37,802 bases of DNA from Bacteroidales bacterium UBA1219 (GTDB taxonomy: Bacteria; Bacteroidota; Bacteroidia; Bacteroidales; P3). The stretch is taken from NCBI GenBank assembly GCA_002309295.1, contig DBXF01000070.1, positions 1 through 37,802 on the forward strand, read 5' to 3'. A program made the position numbers and the translations under genes. The notes beneath the pieces are model-generated. The model was not told the origin of the DNA, searched no databases, and saw nothing but the letters and a program-made list of their open reading frames with translations. Positions 26,817 through 35,361 of the stretch are shown in pieces (within the stretch, counting starts at the first letter, position 1; each line of letters starts with the position of its first letter).

Positions 26817-27455
26817 CTATTTTTCTTGTTTGTGAGTGAGATCGTAGGTCTTTGCCGGACGGCGCAGGAAAGAGAATATCCAACGTGTGGGCATAATGAT
26901 GAACAAGGTGATGGCGTCGCGCAGAAGAGCTATTGTCACTGGCAGCCAGTATACCAAGAACGTCGGAACTATAAGGCTTCCGAAAAAATAATTGAGAAAG
27001 CCATTGAAACTGTGCACTTCGGTGCCGATGCTCTTGAAAAACGCTATCAGCACTATTAGCGAAAACAGCCAACTGATGATTGCAATTCCGTCGAGGAGGA
27101 AGTCGAAGACATAGCGCTTTATCCATACGAAGAAAGGCACTTCGTGTCTGATTTTGTCGGCGTCGAGCGACTTGCTTTTCTTTTGGTTGTACATCCGAAC
27201 GACGGCTTTTTTCCAGATGTCGAAGGGAAGAATGAACAGAAAGTACACCAAACGATAGAGGAAGTGCAACACGCTGCAGAGCAATATCTTCCAGAAATTC
27301 TCCTCGCATATCGTGGCGCATTCCTCCGTTTTCTCTTCTTCAACTGTGGCGTTGTCGAAAAAAGATTGGTCAACGGGAAAACCGCAGTTCGGACAACGAT
27401 TAGCACCTTTTTCTATTACTTCACCGCATTCGGGACAATTATAAACTTTCGACAT
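26817..27455 (-). CDS. Zinc-ribbon membrane protein, unknown function
   Basis: 212 residues, not assignable to a named family by eye. The N-terminus is a zinc ribbon: Cys7, Cys10, Cys21 and Cys24 (CPECGEVIEKGANRCPNCG). After an acidic stretch come hydrophobic segments near 55-77, 112-142 and 150-185. The C-terminus is basic (RRPAKTYDLTHKQEK). So it is probably a multi-pass inner-membrane protein with a cytosolic zinc ribbon. It starts 34 bp after the coiled-coil zinc-ribbon gene and ends at a terminator, so the two form an operon. Confidence 0.75.
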   Translation of the reverse strand: MSKVYNCPECGEVIEKGANRCPNCGFPVDQSFFDNATVEEEKTEECATICEENFWKILLCSVLHFLYRLVYFLFILPFDIWKKAVVRMYNQKKSKSLDADKIRHEVPFFVWIKRYVFDFLLDGIAIISWLFSLIVLIAFFKSIGTEVHSFNGFLNYFFGSLIVPTFLVYWLPVTIALLRDAITLFIIMPTRWIFSFLRRPAKTYDLTHKQEK

Positions 27456-27489
27456 TTTTATTCTTTTTGTAAGTTATTTGATTCTAATA

Positions 27490-28929
27490 TCAATGGCTTG
27501 AACTCAACATCATGAATAACAGGCATACAAGGCTGGCGACTATCAGAATTACAAGCAAAATTATAAGCACTTTGAACGACGATGACGACTTGACGCTTAC
27601 TTGTGTGTGTTTCTGCCTGTATTGGTTTATGTCGTTGTGCATCAGCTTGATGTGCTCTTCGAGACGTTGATGTTCTGTTGCGAGTTTGTTCACATTGTTT
27701 TCCTGGGCAGTTTTTTCGAGGGTCAGCTTGTTGATTTCGATGGTGAGATTCCTTTCGGTCTCTTTGAGCGACTTTATCGTGGGGTCGTTTTCGGCTATTT
27801 CTTTCCTTTTTTGGAGTTCTTCGATTTGACCGTTGAGGTTGTTTATCATTTCCTCGCGTCTGTTCTGCTCTGCTGTAAGCGCTTGGATATTTCCGTCAAG
27901 TTCCTTTTCGTGAGCTATTTTTTCCATTATTTCAGGAACAACTCTGTCCAGTTCATCTTTCTTTTTCGTGAGTTCGGAAACTTCGTCGGACAGTTTGTTG
28001 GCTTCCAGTTCGTTTTTGGTTTTTTCTGCAGTGAGTGTTCCTATGCGTCCCACCAACTGTCTTTCCTGTTCCTGTAGGGCTTGGAGATTTGCAGCAGAGG
28101 CTTCGGCTTCGGCTTTTTGGAGCATAAGCCCGTCCACCTCCTGAGCAAGTTCGTTTAATGAGTTTTGGACGTTGCTTTGCTCAGAAGTCAGATTTTCGAT
28201 GTCGGCTTTTAATTGACGTTCCTGCTCTTGTAACTCGAGCAGACGTTTCTCACATTCTTCGGATTCGGCAATTTTCTGCGAAAGCGCCTGTATTTGTTCT
28301 TCGATATTTTGCAGGTCTTCACGTCTTTTGTCCTGCTCGGCGCCGAGGTTTTCGATAGTTGCGGCAAGTTCTTCTTTCTGCTGTCGCAGTCCCGGAATCA
28401 TCTCTTCTATCCCGCCTCTTTCTTGCGAAAGTTGCTCTATCTGAGCGGCAAGACCGGCCAGTTGCTCGTGCCTATTTTCTTTTTCTGCGTCAAGAGCTTC
28501 TATATCAGCTTCATATTTTTCTTTTTGTGCTTGGAAATTGGTGAGTATTTCTTCGGCTTCGCTTTTTTTCTGGAAAAGTTCTGCCGTATCTTCGGCTATT
28601 TTTTTCAGTTCTTCTTGACGGCTGTCTCGTTCGGCGGTAAGGCTTTCGATATTGTCCGAAATCATCAATTTCTGATTCTCAAGTTCGCGTATCTGTTCTT
28701 CGGTTTCTTCCTTTTTCTGTGTAAGGCCCTCAAATTCGGCAGTGAACTGTTTTAATACTTCCAGCGGATTTGGCATGACGGGAGCTTGTGACTGATTGTT
28801 TTCGGCTGCATCATTGAGTTGTTCATTCGATTCCTTAGCCAAATTGTTGTTTGGTGCTCCACAATGAGGACAATATGTAGCCTTGTCGCTCATCAATTTT
28901 CCACAGCTTGTGCAAGTTGTTAAAGCCAT
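27490..28929 (-). CDS. Zinc-ribbon, long coiled-coil, tail-anchored protein
   Basis: 479 residues, no recognised family. A zinc ribbon comes first (Cys6, Cys9, Cys20, Cys23). A linker then leads to an almost unbroken coiled coil (about 60-435) built of loosely repeated units such as QIEQLSQERGGIEEM, ENLGAEQDKRREDLQNIEEQ and DIENLTSEQSNVQNSL. A single C-terminal membrane helix ends the protein (about 452-474, VLIILLVILIVASLVCLLFM) with only four residues after it. This is the layout of a tail-anchored spacer or tether, with the ribbon far from the membrane. It is first in an operon with another zinc-ribbon membrane protein. A -7-like box lies 83 bp upstream. Confidence 0.8.
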   Translation of the reverse strand: MALTTCTSCGKLMSDKATYCPHCGAPNNNLAKESNEQLNDAAENNQSQAPVMPNPLEVLKQFTAEFEGLTQKKEETEEQIRELENQKLMISDNIESLTAERDSRQEELKKIAEDTAELFQKKSEAEEILTNFQAQKEKYEADIEALDAEKENRHEQLAGLAAQIEQLSQERGGIEEMIPGLRQQKEELAATIENLGAEQDKRREDLQNIEEQIQALSQKIAESEECEKRLLELQEQERQLKADIENLTSEQSNVQNSLNELAQEVDGLMLQKAEAEASAANLQALQEQERQLVGRIGTLTAEKTKNELEANKLSDEVSELTKKKDELDRVVPEIMEKIAHEKELDGNIQALTAEQNRREEMINNLNGQIEELQKRKEIAENDPTIKSLKETERNLTIEINKLTLEKTAQENNVNKLATEHQRLEEHIKLMHNDINQYRQKHTQVSVKSSSSFKVLIILLVILIVASLVCLLFMMLSSSH

Positions 28930-29242
28930 ACTCTATTATATTTTGTTACCTAATAACCTTATTGCCGACAATAGCAATCAAGGCATTTCTTCGATAGTTG
29001 TTATATTCTGCAAAATTACACTTTTTTATTTAATTAAAGTACGGTTTTTTAATTTTTTTTTACACTTTTAACTTTTGATTATTGTAAAGTATTGGTAATC
29101 AATAACGAAGCAAGTATGCGTTTCAAAAGAATGATAAACGTACATTTATTCTGATAAGAACGAAATCAAAAACGTTGTTAAAAGAACGGAGTCGTTGTTA
29201 GTTTGGATTATTTTTCGTACATTTGCAAAAAAGATTTCTTAC
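28930..29242. other. AT-rich divergent intergenic region
   Basis: 313 bp between the divergent zinc-ribbon operon and the binding-protein operon. It holds a minus-strand -7 box TAATTTTG (29012-29019), the plus-strand promoter at 29195-29225 and a short TATTG/CAATA inverted repeat at about 28962-28975. No ORF or RNA gene is recognised, and no cobalamin riboswitch. Confidence 0.5.
29195..29225 (+). promoter_or_regulatory. Promoter of the BtuF-like operon
   Basis: TTG (29195-29197), 20 bp, then TACATTTG (29218-29225), 17 bp before the ATG at 29243. Confidence 0.7.
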
Positions 29243-30118
29243 ATGAAAGTAAAGTATTTGTTACTTGTATTCGCTTTTGCGACAGTGTTTTGCGCCTGCA
29301 ACACCTCGGTCGATACCTCGGTGCAGGACAGCTATGTATTCACTGACGACTACGGCGCGGAGGTGAGCGTGCCTGCCAACCCAAAGCGTGTAGTGTCCGT
29401 TTCGCCCGCTGTGACGGAGATAATTTTCGCCCTTGGCGCCGACAGTGTTCTCGTGGGACGCACCGATTTCTGTCAATACCCCGCCGAAGCGCTTGAGATA
29501 GAGAGTATTGGCGGTATTTCCAATCTTAATGTGGAGAAAGTCATCTCGTTGCACCCCGACTTGGTGATAAGCGGTTCGATGGTGCCTCAAAAGGCTGTGG
29601 AACAGATAAATAACGCTGGCGTGCCGTTGGTGTGCGTCATCGAGAAACCCAGTTTCGAAGGACTTTTCGGGAACATCTCCGCCATCGGGAAACTGGTGGG
29701 CAGCTCCGAAACCGCCGAACGTCTCAACGACTCGCTCCGTGGCGAAGTGGAGAACATCCATCTCGACACAAACACCACAGTTCCAACGGTTTACTACGTG
29801 GTAGGCTTTGGCAAAGGCGGCAATTTCACCGCAGGGGGCAACACCTTTATCAACGACATACTGAAACGTGCCGGATGCCGCAACATCGCCGAAAATATCG
29901 AAGGTTGGGAGTACAGTCTGGAGTCGCTGCTCATGGCCGACCCCGACTACATACTTATCCGCAAGGAGGACGCAGAAACCTTCTGCCACACAGAGCCTTA
30001 CACCAAACTCTCGGCAGTGCGCAACAACAAAATCATACCCTTGGAAAGTGCCTACCTCGACCTTCAGGTGCCCCGCAATATCGAAGGCATGTTGCTGATA
30101 CACAAAAGAACACATTGA
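29243..30118 (+). CDS. BtuF-like periplasmic metal-chelate binding lipoprotein
   Basis: 291 residues from the ATG at 29243; the upstream in-frame start at 29195 overlaps the promoter. The signal ends ATVFCAC, so it is a lipoprotein. The cluster A-II / helical-backbone binding-protein fold is seen in RVVSVSPAVTEIIFALGADS, LVGRTDFCQYP, LHPDLVISG, TFINDILKRAGCRNIAE and LMADPDYILI. The family delivers cobalamin, haem or ferric siderophores to an ABC importer. No permease or ATPase gene is adjacent, so it must work with components elsewhere. The C-terminus (NIEGMLLIHKRTH) is a little shorter than many relatives. First gene of a four-gene run. Confidence 0.88.
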   Translation: MKVKYLLLVFAFATVFCACNTSVDTSVQDSYVFTDDYGAEVSVPANPKRVVSVSPAVTEIIFALGADSVLVGRTDFCQYPAEALEIESIGGISNLNVEKVISLHPDLVISGSMVPQKAVEQINNAGVPLVCVIEKPSFEGLFGNISAIGKLVGSSETAERLNDSLRGEVENIHLDTNTTVPTVYYVVGFGKGGNFTAGGNTFINDILKRAGCRNIAENIEGWEYSLESLLMADPDYILIRKEDAETFCHTEPYTKLSAVRNNKIIPLESAYLDLQVPRNIEGMLLIHKRTH

Positions 30119-30145
30119 ATATAAACATTTTAAACGTATCTAAAT

Positions 30146-30967
30146 ATGAAAAAAACATTTTTACCGATAGCCTTTGCACTGATTGCTTTGTTGGCAATTT
30201 CTTGCAATTTGTCGAACAACAAATCAGAAAACCAACAGGATGCCGAATCTGTTGAAAATCAAGAAAAAACATCCTCGGTCGCACCTATCACCCGCGACAT
30301 GGAATTTATGATTTTTATGCACCGTTTCACCTCCGACCCTGATTTCCAGATGGACCACATTAATTTTCCGCTGGGACCGATGTCGAGTGCCGTTAATTTG
30401 GTGGAGCACGACGTGGACGACTTTACAGCCAAATACTGGCGACTGCAGGATATGAACGACCTTTCGGGCTATTTCACTTGGAAAAACGACAATAAAATTG
30501 TGTTTTTGGTCAACGACCACATCACCGGCGACGAATACGAATTCCTTATTACCTACACTTTCGAGAAAATCGACGGCGACTGGTTCGTAACCAAAGGCGA
30601 CTATTCGGGCAGCGGTGTGGAAGAGGCCGAAGCCACCGCGGCGTATGTGAAAGACTACAACAGGGAGTACCGCGCCAAGCACAAAGGTCCGTTCGCCACA
30701 TACAAATACAACGGTACGCCGGGCGACTACCCACAGGCTTCGGAGCGTCTGCTCAACGATGACGACCTGAAAGGTATGTCGAAAAAAGAGCTGAGGCTGA
30801 TGCGCAACGAGATTATGGCCCGCCACGGCTACACTTTCTCTTCCGACGACCTTAAAAAACATTTCGAAAAGGAACTTTGGTATTTCCCGCTTTTCAGGGA
30901 TGTTTCCAAAAATCTTTCCGACATTGAGAACAAAAACGTAACTTTTATCCAACAGCACGAAAAATAG
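30146..30967 (+). CDS. YARHG-domain lipoprotein
   Basis: 273 residues. The lipoprotein signal ends LLAISC (Cys20). The central part (about 50-160, IFMHRFTSDPDFQMDHINFP and FEKIDGDWFVTKGDYS) resembles the Bacteroidales DUF4348-type fold. The C-terminus (about 210-270) is a YARHG domain: SKKELRLMRNEIMARHGYTF with the closing LWYFPLFRDVS and LSDIENKNVTFIQQHE. YARHG is a small extracellular domain found in lipoproteins and some peptidases; its role is unknown. It begins 27 bp after the BtuF-like gene and ends 24 bp before the transglutaminase-like gene. Confidence 0.85.
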   Translation: MKKTFLPIAFALIALLAISCNLSNNKSENQQDAESVENQEKTSSVAPITRDMEFMIFMHRFTSDPDFQMDHINFPLGPMSSAVNLVEHDVDDFTAKYWRLQDMNDLSGYFTWKNDNKIVFLVNDHITGDEYEFLITYTFEKIDGDWFVTKGDYSGSGVEEAEATAAYVKDYNREYRAKHKGPFATYKYNGTPGDYPQASERLLNDDDLKGMSKKELRLMRNEIMARHGYTFSSDDLKKHFEKELWYFPLFRDVSKNLSDIENKNVTFIQQHEK

Positions 30968-30991
30968 TCTAACATAACTCGTTTATAGCCA

Positions 30992-33706
30992 ATGATATAT
31001 ACTTGTCTCAGAAAGTTATACCCTGCTATTGTCGGTTTGGCGGCGGCCATTATTATGGTATCCTGCCATCACGAGCAGCATTTCATCACCGATGCCGATT
31101 ACCGTGCGCAGGTGGAGAAGGACTTCGAAGCGCGCAAAACCCTTGCCGCAGGCTGTGCCGACGACCTTTTCTCGGTGATGGACACCTCACTGTCGCTCGA
31201 AGAGACAGAGGCCATGCAGTTCCTCTACGCCTACATGCCTTACAGCGACCTCGCCGACTACGACGGCACTTTCTTCCTGAAGCAGGTGCGAACCGCTTTC
31301 GCCGCCCGCGACACCTTTTCGTGGGGACGCACGGTGCCGGAAGATGTGTTCCGCCATTTTGTGCTCGTCTATCGTGTGAACAACGAAAACCTCGACACCG
31401 CCCGCATGTTCATTTTCAACGAGCTGAAAGACAGAGTGAAAGGAATGACAATGTACGACGCAGCTTTGGAGGTTAACCACTGGTGCCACGAAAAAGTGAC
31501 CTATCGTCCCAGCGACATACGCACCTCCGCGCCGTTGGCCACCATACGCATGGGCTACGGACGCTGCGGCGAGGAATCCACGCTTCTGGTTACGGCATTG
31601 CGCGCCGTGGGCATCCCCGCCCGACAGTGCTACACCCCGCGTTGGGCACACACCGACGACAACCACGCATGGGTTGAGGTGTGGGTTGACGGCAAGTGGT
31701 ACTACCTCGGAGCCTGCGAGCCCGACGCCAAACTCAACATGGCGTGGTTTACCATCCCCTCAACACGCTGCATGATGGTTCATACCAAGGCTTTCGGCCG
31801 CTACAAAGGCGACGAGGAGGTGGTGCGCCGTACAGGTCTTTACAGCGAACTGAACCTGCTCAGCCACTACGCCGACACCCGTCATATTACAGCCACCGTG
31901 CAGGACAAGGAAGGCAAACCTCTCAAAGACGCGCAGGTGAAATTCAAACTCTACAATTACTCCGAATACTACACCCTCGCCACCATGACCACCGACGCCG
32001 ACGGTCAGGCCTCCATAACCACCGGCTTGGGCGACCTGCTGGTTTGGGCCTGCAAGGATGGCAATTACGGCTACGCCAAAATCGATGTCCGCAAAAACGA
32101 CAAGATAACCATTAAACTGACACACACCGAAGGTGGTGAATATGTTGAAAATCTGGAAATTAACCCGCCTGTAGGCAAATTCCGCGAGGACGATGTTACC
32201 GACGAGGAACTGGCCGCCAACGCCAAACGCTTGGCCTACGAGGACAGCATCCGAAATGCGTATCTGGCAACGTTCCCAACCATGTCAACGGTTGGGGTAG
32301 AGACGCACGGCCGTGCGTCTCTACAACCAAACCCCAACCTGACCGACGAACAATTGTGGGATATAATCCGCAGAAGCGAAGGCAATTATGCAGAAATTAT
32401 TAAATTCCTTAATAACCATGCGGATGAAAAATTGGCAGGTGTCATTCATTGTACTGCTGGTTACGAAAACTTTGATATGTCGTGGAATCTTTTATATGAT
32501 TATCTTTGTACATACAGTGATAAGGATTTACGCGACATTGTCGCCGATGTGTTGGATGCACATTGGGTGGTCCCGCCTATGCATCCGCTTGTGCGTGAAT
32601 ATTATATTTTCTATAAAAAAGGCCTCCTGCCCGCGCGCATCAGCAACGAGATGGTGCGGCCATACCGTGAGGAACTGCTTTCTATTTTCAGAGGCTTCAC
32701 CGCCGACAGCCTATTCCGTTGGACTGCCGAAAATATCCTTGTGGACGACACCGGCAACTATTACCGCTGTCCCATTTCGCCCGTGGGCGTTTACAAGCTG
32801 CGTCACGCCGATGCGCACAGCCGCGACATCTTCTTCATCGCCGCCTGCCGCTCCATAGGAATTCCAGCCTATATGGACAACGCCACGGAGCAGCTGTTTG
32901 TGTACGACGACAATAAGAATGACTGGAAAATCGTCTCCTTCGCCGAAAGGCAGGAGCCGGCCAAAACCGGAAAGTTGCGTCTCGAATTCCACGGCACCCC
33001 AGAGCTGAAGCCGCAGTACTGGACACATTTCACCATTGCCAAGTTCAACGATGGCGATTTCACCTCCTTCGACTACGAGAACGACCCGCGCGTGGCCTCG
33101 TTCCCCGCCACATTGGAGTTGGAGGCAGGCTATTACATGCTTTCCACCGGCAACCGCTACAGCGACGGCGCCACCCTCTCGCGACTGGAGTTTTTCGTTA
33201 TCCCCGAAGGGAAAACTGTCACCAAGGAGATTGTAATCAGGCCGTTAGAGGCGCGTCCCGGCGAGAACTACGGCAAAATTTCTTCCAATATCGCCTTTGA
33301 AACTTCCGACGGAGATGTGAAACTCGTGGATTTGGCAAAGGAAAAACCGCTGGTGCTCTGTTTCATCGATGCCAACCGCGAGCCTACCAAACACACCCTC
33401 AAGGAGTTGGGTGCCATGAAAGCCACCTTCGACAAATGGGGCGGCAACATCCTTTTGGTGATTCCCGAGGACCGCAACACCCAGCCTTTCGACAAAAGTC
33501 GTTGGAACCTGCCCAAAAAAACCATCGTTATGGTGGACGGCAGCGGAATGCAGAAGAAAGTCCTTGCGGAATCGAAGCAGTATTTCCGCGACAACTACCC
33601 GCTTATCTTCATCGCCGACAAGGAGGGAAATCTGGTTTTCAAAAGCGAGGGCTACCGCATTGGCACCGCCGAACTTATCTATAAAACATTGACACAAATT
33701 AAATAA
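30992..33706 (+). CDS. Large transglutaminase-like lipoprotein with thioredoxin-fold end
   Basis: 904 residues. The signal ends IIMVSC (Cys25). The transglutaminase-like core (about 150-250) has the nucleophile in MGYGRCGEES (Cys192) and the His in DDNHAWVEVW (His225), with an acidic residue in LGACEPD completing the triad. Next is a carboxypeptidase-regulatory-type beta domain (about 298-376). A second region like a decayed transglutaminase follows (YYRCPISPVGVYKLRH, IAACRSIGIPAYMDNA), then a beta domain. The end is a thioredoxin-like fold (about 770-904, KPLVLCFIDANREPTKHTL) without a CXXC. Likely a periplasmic or surface peptidase or cross-linking enzyme; substrate unknown. Residues 436-445 are encoded by a perfect palindromic repeat, and codon use just after it differs from the rest. 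Confidence 0.85.
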   Translation: MIYTCLRKLYPAIVGLAAAIIMVSCHHEQHFITDADYRAQVEKDFEARKTLAAGCADDLFSVMDTSLSLEETEAMQFLYAYMPYSDLADYDGTFFLKQVRTAFAARDTFSWGRTVPEDVFRHFVLVYRVNNENLDTARMFIFNELKDRVKGMTMYDAALEVNHWCHEKVTYRPSDIRTSAPLATIRMGYGRCGEESTLLVTALRAVGIPARQCYTPRWAHTDDNHAWVEVWVDGKWYYLGACEPDAKLNMAWFTIPSTRCMMVHTKAFGRYKGDEEVVRRTGLYSELNLLSHYADTRHITATVQDKEGKPLKDAQVKFKLYNYSEYYTLATMTTDADGQASITTGLGDLLVWACKDGNYGYAKIDVRKNDKITIKLTHTEGGEYVENLEINPPVGKFREDDVTDEELAANAKRLAYEDSIRNAYLATFPTMSTVGVETHGRASLQPNPNLTDEQLWDIIRRSEGNYAEIIKFLNNHADEKLAGVIHCTAGYENFDMSWNLLYDYLCTYSDKDLRDIVADVLDAHWVVPPMHPLVREYYIFYKKGLLPARISNEMVRPYREELLSIFRGFTADSLFRWTAENILVDDTGNYYRCPISPVGVYKLRHADAHSRDIFFIAACRSIGIPAYMDNATEQLFVYDDNKNDWKIVSFAERQEPAKTGKLRLEFHGTPELKPQYWTHFTIAKFNDGDFTSFDYENDPRVASFPATLELEAGYYMLSTGNRYSDGATLSRLEFFVIPEGKTVTKEIVIRPLEARPGENYGKISSNIAFETSDGDVKLVDLAKEKPLVLCFIDANREPTKHTLKELGAMKATFDKWGGNILLVIPEDRNTQPFDKSRWNLPKKTIVMVDGSGMQKKVLAESKQYFRDNYPLIFIADKEGNLVFKSEGYRIGTAELIYKTLTQIK
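32297..32324. repeat. Perfect 28-bp palindrome inside a coding sequence
   Basis: GTAGAGACGCACGG followed at once by its exact reverse complement, centred between 32310 and 32311. It is flanked by a second inverted pair, GGTTGGGG (32290-32297) and CCCCAACC (32332-32339). This looks like a dispersed extragenic-palindrome-type element, yet it stays in frame and adds VETHGRASLQ-type residues to the transglutaminase-like protein. Confidence 0.85.
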
Positions 33707-33729
33707 CTGACATTTAAATATATCTCACA

Positions 33730-35019
33730 ATGGAACAATATAGCATACCTGTACTTCTGCTTACCGGATATCTCGGCAGCGGAAAAACAACTTTGGTAAA
33801 CAACATCCTCAACAACCGCAAGGGACTGCGTTTTGCGGTGATTGTGAATGACTTGGGCGAAGTGAACATCGACGCCGACCTGATACAGCAAGGCGGTGTG
33901 GTGGGACAAAAGGACGAAAGTCTTGTCGCCCTGCAGAACGGCTGCATTTGCTGCACATTGAAAATGGACCTTATCGAGCAGCTGAGCGAGATTATTGCCC
34001 AGCACAAGTTCGACTACATCGTTATCGAAGCCAGCGGCATCTGCGAGCCCGAGCCTATCGCACAGACCATCTGCTCCATGCCCACCCTCGAAGAGAAATA
34101 CACCCGCCACGGCCTGCCGCGCTTGGATTGCGTGGTGACTGTGGTCGATGCACTGCGTATGCAGAACGACTTCGGCGGCAAGGACCTTGTAAAAGGCAAG
34201 TTTGAGGAAGACGACCTCGAAAACCTTATCATCCAGCAGATTGAGTTCTGCAACATAGTGCTGATAAACAAAGCCTCCGAAGTGCCCGAACAGGAGCTGG
34301 GACGCATACGCCAGCTGGTGCACACCCTCAACCCCAAAGCCCGCATCCTCACCTGCGACTACGGCAACGTGGAGTTCGACCAGATACTGCACACCCACAT
34401 GTTCGATTTCGAGAAAACTGCCACCTCGGCCACTTGGGTGCGTGTGGTGGAGGATATCCACGACGAAGATGACGACGACCTGCACATACACCATCACCAC
34501 CACGATGACGATGATGACGACGAGCACGAACATCATCACGACCATGATGATGACGAGGAACACGACGAACATCATCAACACGAGCACGAAGAGCACGAGG
34601 AACACGGGCACCATCATCACCACCACCACGACCACGACGAGGGTGAAGCCGAGGAATACGGCATCAGCACTTTCGTGTATCACTCGCGCAAGCCGTTCTA
34701 CCTCAGACGTTTCGACGAGTTTGTGAGCCGTCTGCCCAAAAACGTGATACGTGCCAAAGGCGTGTGCTATTTCCGCGAGGAGTACGACACCTGCTACGTT
34801 TTCGACCAAGTGGGAAAACAAGTGTCGCTGCGTGATGCCGGACAGTGGTACGCCTCCATGCCGCCCGAAGACCTGCAGCAGTTTATGATAGCCAACCCGC
34901 AGATTCTCAACGACTGGGACGACCTATACGGCGACCGCATGCAAAAACTGGTGTTCATCGGCCAAAAGATGGACAGCGACGAACTCATCCGCCAGCTTGA
35001 CGAATGTATTGTTAAGTAG
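33730..35019 (+). CDS. CobW/COG0523-family GTPase with very long His/Asp metal-binding loop
   Basis: 429 residues. The P-loop is GYLGSGKT (13-20), the metal-binding CXCC motif is GCICC (Cys72, Cys74, Cys75), and IEASGICEP follows. The usual NKXD reads NKAS. Residues about 243-308 are almost only His, Asp and Glu, with about 27 histidines. The CobW C-terminal domain (about 310-425, FVYHSRKPFYLRRFDEFV, RAKGVCYF) follows. G3E GTPases of this group insert or shuttle Zn2+, Co2+ or Fe; the His-rich loop points to metal storage or delivery. No Zur-like site is recognised. It starts 23 bp after the transglutaminase-like gene, so it is probably last in the operon beginning with the BtuF-like lipoprotein. 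Confidence 0.92.
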   Translation: MEQYSIPVLLLTGYLGSGKTTLVNNILNNRKGLRFAVIVNDLGEVNIDADLIQQGGVVGQKDESLVALQNGCICCTLKMDLIEQLSEIIAQHKFDYIVIEASGICEPEPIAQTICSMPTLEEKYTRHGLPRLDCVVTVVDALRMQNDFGGKDLVKGKFEEDDLENLIIQQIEFCNIVLINKASEVPEQELGRIRQLVHTLNPKARILTCDYGNVEFDQILHTHMFDFEKTATSATWVRVVEDIHDEDDDDLHIHHHHHDDDDDDEHEHHHDHDDDEEHDEHHQHEHEEHEEHGHHHHHHHDHDEGEAEEYGISTFVYHSRKPFYLRRFDEFVSRLPKNVIRAKGVCYFREEYDTCYVFDQVGKQVSLRDAGQWYASMPPEDLQQFMIANPQILNDWDDLYGDRMQKLVFIGQKMDSDELIRQLDECIVK

Positions 35020-35359
35020 GATTTAGTTCGGAATGCGGAATGCGGAAATCGGAACTATTTTTCCTCCTTTTCGCTTCGCTCAAGAGATTATGTTGATTTT
35101 TTCCCCTTTTCGCCTTCGGCGAAAGAATTACGAAGCAATCGTGAACTCCGCTGAAATCAATTTAGCCTTGTGAACAAATCTTTTAAATCTTGTAAATGGC
35201 TTTCGCCGAAGGCGAAATAATTACACTGACAACTGAATACTGTCCCCTGATTACTTTGTTATTACAATCAGTGGCGAACAAATCTGTGTGTTGATTACGA
35301 ACTAATTATCAACCACTTCCGAACTCCGAGTTCCGAACTCCGAGTTCCGAACTCCGAAC
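35020..35359. other. Repeat-rich non-coding spacer between cobW-like gene and aroQ
   Basis: 340 bp with no supported gene. It contains a GGAATGC doublet near 35034-35047, two short hairpins that are exact reverse complements of each other (35108-35124 and 35201-35217), and a 14-bp tandem repeat at its right end. No rho-independent terminator with a clear U-tract was found after the cobW-like gene. Confidence 0.6.
35108..35217. repeat. Pair of oppositely oriented 17-nt hairpins
   Basis: TTTCGCCTTCGGCGAAA at 35108-35124 and its reverse complement TTTCGCCGAAGGCGAAA at 35201-35217; both are followed by (G/T)AATTAC. Each is a 7-bp stem with a 3-nt loop. Confidence 0.75.
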
Positions 35360-35361
35360 TC
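35317..35361. repeat. Tandem repeat of TTCCGAACTCCGAG, three copies
   Basis: Copies at 35317-35330, 35331-35344 and 35345-35358 (the last differs at one base). Each junction forms a GAACTC/GAGTTC inverted repeat. The array reaches into the aroQ stop codon. There are no spacers, so it is not a CRISPR array. Confidence 0.85.

Noticed and set aside
28930..29242. Cobalamin riboswitch before the BtuF-like gene
   Set aside because: The promoter lies 17 bp before the ATG, leaving no room for the aptamer, and no B12-box-like sequence was seen.
33679..34821. 380-codon minus-strand ORF that looks like a hydrophobic membrane protein
   Set aside because: It is the complement of the His/Asp-rich loop of the CobW-family gene: CAC, GAC and GAT read backwards give Val, Ile and Met codons. 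The plus-strand gene has clear motifs.
35317..35361. CRISPR array
   Set aside because: The 14-bp repeats are directly adjacent with no spacers, and no cas genes are in the window.
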